This document shows, piece after piece, positions 59,818 through 64,000 of a stretch of DNA of 64,000 nucleotides; the stretch's first letter is position 1, and each line of letters opens with the position of its first letter. The position numbers were made by a program, and so were the translations under genes. Origin of the DNA: Cryptomeria japonica (taxonomy: Eukaryota > Streptophyta > Pinopsida > Cupressales > Cupressaceae); assembly GCF_030272615.1 (NCBI RefSeq), contig NC_081412.1:342173870-342237869 (forward strand), in the 5' to 3' direction. The notes beneath the pieces are model-generated. The model saw only the letters and a program-made list of their open reading frames with translations, was not told the DNA's origin and ran no database searches.

Positions 59818-61057
59818 TAGTTATGTGCTAAATAGTCACACCTCTTGGTGAAGTTGTATACTCTCACATAAATGAGGGAATTTTTGTAATATTAAAAGGA
59901 TAGAAGATATACATCATAGCCTCGGGCTTACCATTGTACCATCTTGGCGAATATATAATATAATCAGTTGTTTTTCTTTTGCGTATGTGTTGTGGATTAC
60001 TGCATTTTTTGCAGGCAGTTGCTTGTGATATTATCTAAAGGAGATAAGGTTATTTGTGTTCTTCTAGTGAAGTTTTGTGTTTCATATTGTATATTTGGAT
60101 CAAAAGGATTTACTTGTGAATTGTAATTTTTCCTTGTAATTCTTCCTTGGATGGTCTCTTAAAGTTAGGGTTAAACTCATTCAAGCAGTTTACAATATAA
60201 ACATCAAAATAGAGCTCATAAGAAACATTAACTGACAGACTTACCAAAAGGGGTGGGTTTAAAAACTCTCATAAGTTTACACAATAAGTCCTGAAGAAAT
60301 ATAAAGACTTTGTAGCCCAAACAGCAAAGGAGGCATTGATCATCTATAAAATACAACTCATTACCATATCAATTCACATTTTACTTTGAAGTAATAGGAG
60401 TAGTAGAGTAGGAAATATAGAGTAAATTAGCAATAGTGTATACATATAAATTTCAAGCACAAAGATCAAATAGCTTCCACAACAACAATCTTGAACTCAT
60501 CTGCTATATCTCCATCCTAGGAACTTATGCCATTCTAAGATAGGAGGAAGTCAGATCAAGATACTCAATCTGCTGTAAAAGGCACTAGTCATTGAAAACA
60601 ACTAGTGAGTAGGTATACCCGCCTAGGTCCTGCAGAGCTTAAAGTGAGAGAGTTAGTAGTCAAATAGGTTCACTCTATAAGTTGGCCAAGTCAATTGGAG
60701 GGTTTGAGCATAGGAGTTGGCATTTCCTTAAACCCTATCCAATCTGTTGATTTGAGACCCAACAGGTAGTAATTAAGTGAGTAGAAAGTTATTGCTTAGG
60801 ATAGTTAATTATGTATTGTTGTTAATGTACCCTAGAGATATAGTTTAATAGTTGTGATGTTTATTCTGCTTGCGTATTTGGTTAATGAACTTATGTGAAT
60901 GGTTTATGTTCTTTATGCTTAAATGTTAATGAATGTTAATGAATGTTAATTCATTGTAAAGCTGATATGATATGTAGCATTATATGTTTAGAAAAACAAT
61001 TCTCCATTTAGTATGTTAGATGCTTAGTTTCTCTAGGGTATTTTGGCGGGCATTACA
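59818..61057. other. Non-coding right arm of the insertion
   Basis: No coding likeness. A TTAATGAATG triplet repeat lies at 60926-60950, and the arm ends GGCGGGCATTACA at the satellite junction. It shows no similarity to the left arm by eye. Confidence 0.45.
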
Positions 61058-62770
61058 TCGTGTACTAGCATGTTAAAAGGGGTCATATGGTGTCATAAAG
61101 GGGTCCTAAGGGCCCACACATGTGGTAGAACACCATATGACCCCTTAGGACACCATATGACCCCTAACGACACCATATGACCCATTAGGACATAATATTG
61201 TCCTAAGGGGACATATAGTGTCAAAAGAGGTCATGTCGTGTACTAGGATGTTAAAAGGGGTTAGGTGGTGTCCTAAAGGATCATATGGTGTTGTTAGGGG
61301 TCAAATGGGGTCCTAAGGGCCCACACATGTGTTAGAACACCAAATGACCCCTTAGGACACCATATGACCCCTAACGACACCATATGACCCATTAAGACAT
61401 AATAATATCCTAAGGGGTCATATGGTGTCATAAGGGGTCATGTCATGTAATAGGGTGTTAAAAGGGGTCATATGGTGTCCTAAGGGGTCATATGGGGTCC
61501 TAAGGGACCACACATGTTTTAGAACACCATATGACCCATTAGGACACCATATGACCCCTAACAACACCATATGACCCATTAGGACATCATATTATCCTAA
61601 GGGGTCATATGGTGCCATAAGGGATCATGTCATGTACTAGAATGTTAAAAGGGGCCATATGGTGTCCTAAGGGGTCATGTGGTGTCATTAGGGGTCATAT
61701 GGGGTCCTAAAGGCCCACACATGTGTTAGAACACCATGTGACCCCTCAGGACACCATATGGTCCTAAGGGATCATATGGTGTCTTGAGGGGCCATATGGT
61801 GTCCTAAGGGGTCATATGGGGTTCTAAGGGACCACACATGTGTTAAAAAACCATATGACCCCTTAGGACACCATATGACCCCTAATGACACCATATGACC
61901 CACTAGGACATCATATTTTTCTAAGGGGTTATATGGTGTCATAAGGGGTCATGTCATGTACTAGGATGTTAAAAGAGATCATATGGTGTCCTAAGGGGTC
62001 ATATGGTGTTATTATGGGTCCTATGGGGTCCTAGGGGCCCACACATGTGTTAGAACAACACATGACCCCTTAGGACAACATATGACCCCTTAGGACAATA
62101 AATGACCCCTTAGGACAACATATGACCCCTTAGGACACCATATTGTCCTAAGGGGTCATATGGTGTCATAAGGGGTCATGTGGGATCATATGGTGTTGTT
62201 AGGGGTCATATGGGGTCCTAAGGGCCCCCACATGTGTTAGAACATGATATAACCCCTTAGAACACCATATAGCCCCTTAGAACACCATATGTACATCATA
62301 TGGTCATAAGGGGTCATATGGTGTCCTGAGGGGCCATATGGTATCCTAAGGGGTATTGTTAGGGGTCATATGGTGTTCTAAGGGTTCATATGGTGTTGTT
62401 AGGGGTCATATGGGGTCCTAAGGGCCCACACATGTGTTAGAACACCATATGACCCCTTAGGACACCATACGACCATTGACGATGCCATATGACTCTTTAG
62501 GATATCATATAGTCCTAAGGGGTCATATGGTGTCATAAGGGGTCATGTCATGTATTAGGATGTTAAAAGGGGTCATATGGTGTTGTTAGGGGTCATATAG
62601 GGTCCTAAGGACCCATACATGTGTTAGAACACCATATGATCCCTTAGGACACTATATTATCCTAAGGGGTCATATGGTGTCATAAGGGGTCTTGTAGTGT
62701 ACTAGGATGGTAAAAGGGGTCATGTGGGGTCATATGATGTTGTTAGGGGTCATATGGGGTCCTAAGGGCC
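61058..62770. repeat. Palindromic minisatellite array, middle part
   Basis: Same units as 49757-51376. The CCCACACATGTGTTAGAACA marker recurs at about 61110, 61318, 61508, 61712, 61828, 62037, 62225, 62424 and 62606, so the higher-order unit is near 200 bp with shorter variants. Confidence 0.95.
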
Positions 62771-63251
62771 AATGGTGAATGTATGGCCAATGGCAAATGC
62801 ATGGTGAATGATGGACAATGCTAAAAACAATGGCGAATGGTGACAGACAATACTAAACCAACCTAGAAAACAAAACAGCGGCGGAGGTTGTTGGCCAAAT
62901 GGCTACGGCTTCTGAAATTATCAAAACAAAGGTTTGCAAACAATTATCAATTTGCTTTTGATTTGCAGGGGAGATCGCACGAAGCGCTTATGCAGAGAGA
63001 ATACACAAAATGACATAAGACTCTCTAAGACTTGACTTCTGATACTTTTAGACTCGATGCCCACAATGCTTTCAAATGGGCTTATTTATAGCAAGATAGA
63101 AAGTAAAAGTGGTCATGAGACCTGTGATACTAGGTATCTAGGTTGAAAGGTAGTTTGGCGGTCATATATCACCAACAGTGACAGGCCTTGTACAAAGATT
63201 CTTTAATGACTACCAGTGCTAGCGAATGATGAGTTGGATGTTGGTGATGAG
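62771..63251. other. Unrelated 0.48-kb block inside the minisatellite
   Basis: The satellite stops at CCTAAGGGCC and resumes at CCACACATGTG, the normal continuation, so this is an insertion. It begins with AATGGTGAATG-type microrepeats and holds CTTATTTATAGCAAG near 63083. No TSD longer than one or two bases and no coding frame. Identity unknown. Confidence 0.6.
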
Positions 63252-64000
63252 ATAGCCACACATGTGTTAGAACACCATATGACCCCTTAGGAAACCATAT
63301 GGACATCATATGGTTCTACAGGTTCATATGGTGTCTTGAGGGGTCATATGGTGTCATTAGGGGTCATATGGGGTCCTAAGGGCCCACACATGTGTTAGAA
63401 CACCGTGTGACCCCTTAGGAAACCATATGGACATCATATGGTCCTATGGGATCATATGGTGTCTTGTGGTGCCATATGGTGTCCTAAGGGGTCATATGGT
63501 ATCATTAGGGGTCATATGGGGTACTAAGGGCCCACATATGTGTTAGAACACCATATGATCCCTTAGGAAACCATATGACCCCTAACGACACCATATGACC
63601 CATTAGGACATCATATTGTCCTAAGGGGTCAAGTGGTGTACTAGGATGTTAAAAGGGGTCATGCAGGCTCATGTGGGGTCATATGGGGTTCAAAGGGCCT
63701 ATACATGTGTTAGAACACCATTTGACCCCTCAAGACACCATATGGACATCATATGGTCCTAAGGGGTCATATGGCATCTCAAGCGACCATATTGTGTCCT
63801 AAGGGGTCATATGGTGTCCTAAGGGGTCATATGGTATCGTTAGGGGTCATATGGGTTCTAAGGGCCCACACACATGTTATATCACCATATGACCCCTTAG
63901 GACACCATATGACCCCTAACAACACCATATGACCCATTAATACATCTTATTGTCCTATGGGGTCATATGGTGTCATAAGTAGTCAGGTCGTGTACTAGGA
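63252..64000. repeat. Palindromic minisatellite array, right part, continues beyond window
   Basis: Same unit set as the other two parts. It runs off the window edge at TACTAGGA. Confidence 0.95.

Larger units (their letters stand above)
51377..61057. mobile_element. 9.68-kb retroelement-like insertion into the minisatellite
   Basis: The satellite phrase GTC(A/G)TGTACTAGGATGTTAAAA is interrupted: the left side ends ...GTCATG and the right side resumes TCGTGTACTAGCATG. The inserted block begins TGTAGTGTCCACC and ends GGCGGGCATTACA, imperfect inverted ends (10 of 13 bases, differences all transitions) of the TG...CA type seen in LTRs. I could not find two matching LTRs, so the element may be rearranged or nested. 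Its orientation is open: the long ORF is on +, but the right end read on the - strand (TGTAATGCCCGCC) also looks like an LTR start. In that case the ORF would be antisense, as in the Tat element at 1-8760. Confidence 0.6.

Noticed and set aside
49757-64000. CRISPR array
   Set aside because: Repeats are contiguous, degenerate, inverted and without unique spacers, and the sequence is plant nuclear DNA.
1-64000. tRNA or rRNA genes
   Set aside because: No cloverleaf or rRNA core sequence was recognised on either strand; tRNA-like strings are retroelement primer binding sites.

Overview
The window looks like plant nuclear DNA from a large, retrotransposon-rich seed-plant genome. A gymnosperm is plausible but cannot be proved from this sequence. 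I see no intact host gene. Nearly everything recognisable is a retrotransposon in some state of decay, plus one multi-exon SET-domain gene or pseudogene and a long palindromic minisatellite array.

Layout. 1 to about 8.8 kb is the 3' half of a Tat-lineage Ty3/gypsy element on the + strand: RT, RNase H, second RNase H and integrase, then a long spacer holding an antisense, intron-containing plant-mobile-domain (PMD) gene, a degenerate repeat, a polypurine tract at 7891-7903 and a 3' LTR from 7904. 9.7-13.5 kb holds a decayed multi-exon gene with a SET-like domain and a segment resembling plant transposase accessory proteins. 14263-21912 is a complete, TSD-bounded (TGTAC) non-autonomous SIRE-like Copia element on the - strand, with a zinc-knuckle gag-type ORF and a large second ORF but no pol. 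22-32.8 kb is mostly non-coding, with a Ty3 gag fragment and a probable LTR. 32809-40729 is a full L1-type LINE on the - strand bounded by a 17-bp TSD. It carries ORF1, ORF2 (endonuclease, RT, zf-RVT, RNase H) and, unusually, a third long ORF. 43-47 kb holds a Ty3 integrase scrap and a SIRE-type Copia fragment joined to an LTR. 47708-49061 is a solo LTR with TSD GGCAT. From 49.7 kb to the end lies a minisatellite of about 20-bp units in both orientations, interrupted by a 9.68-kb insertion (51377-61057) that carries a decayed ORF of about 1,050 codons, and by a 0.48-kb unrelated block.

How it fits together. Four retroelements of different classes each carry an accessory ORF: antisense PMD in the Tat element, ORF2 in the Copia element, ORF3 in the LINE, and the sole long ORF in the satellite insertion. 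All four appear to share a PMD-like helical core, usually followed by charged or coiled-coil sequence. The reading frames are broken mainly by TAG codons where Gln is expected, which fits C-to-T decay at methylated CAG (CHG) sites. The LINE's third ORF and the recurrent accessory domain are the most interesting candidates for something undescribed.

Limits: all family assignments come from reading translations by eye. No database search or alignment was run, and boundaries without a TSD are approximate.
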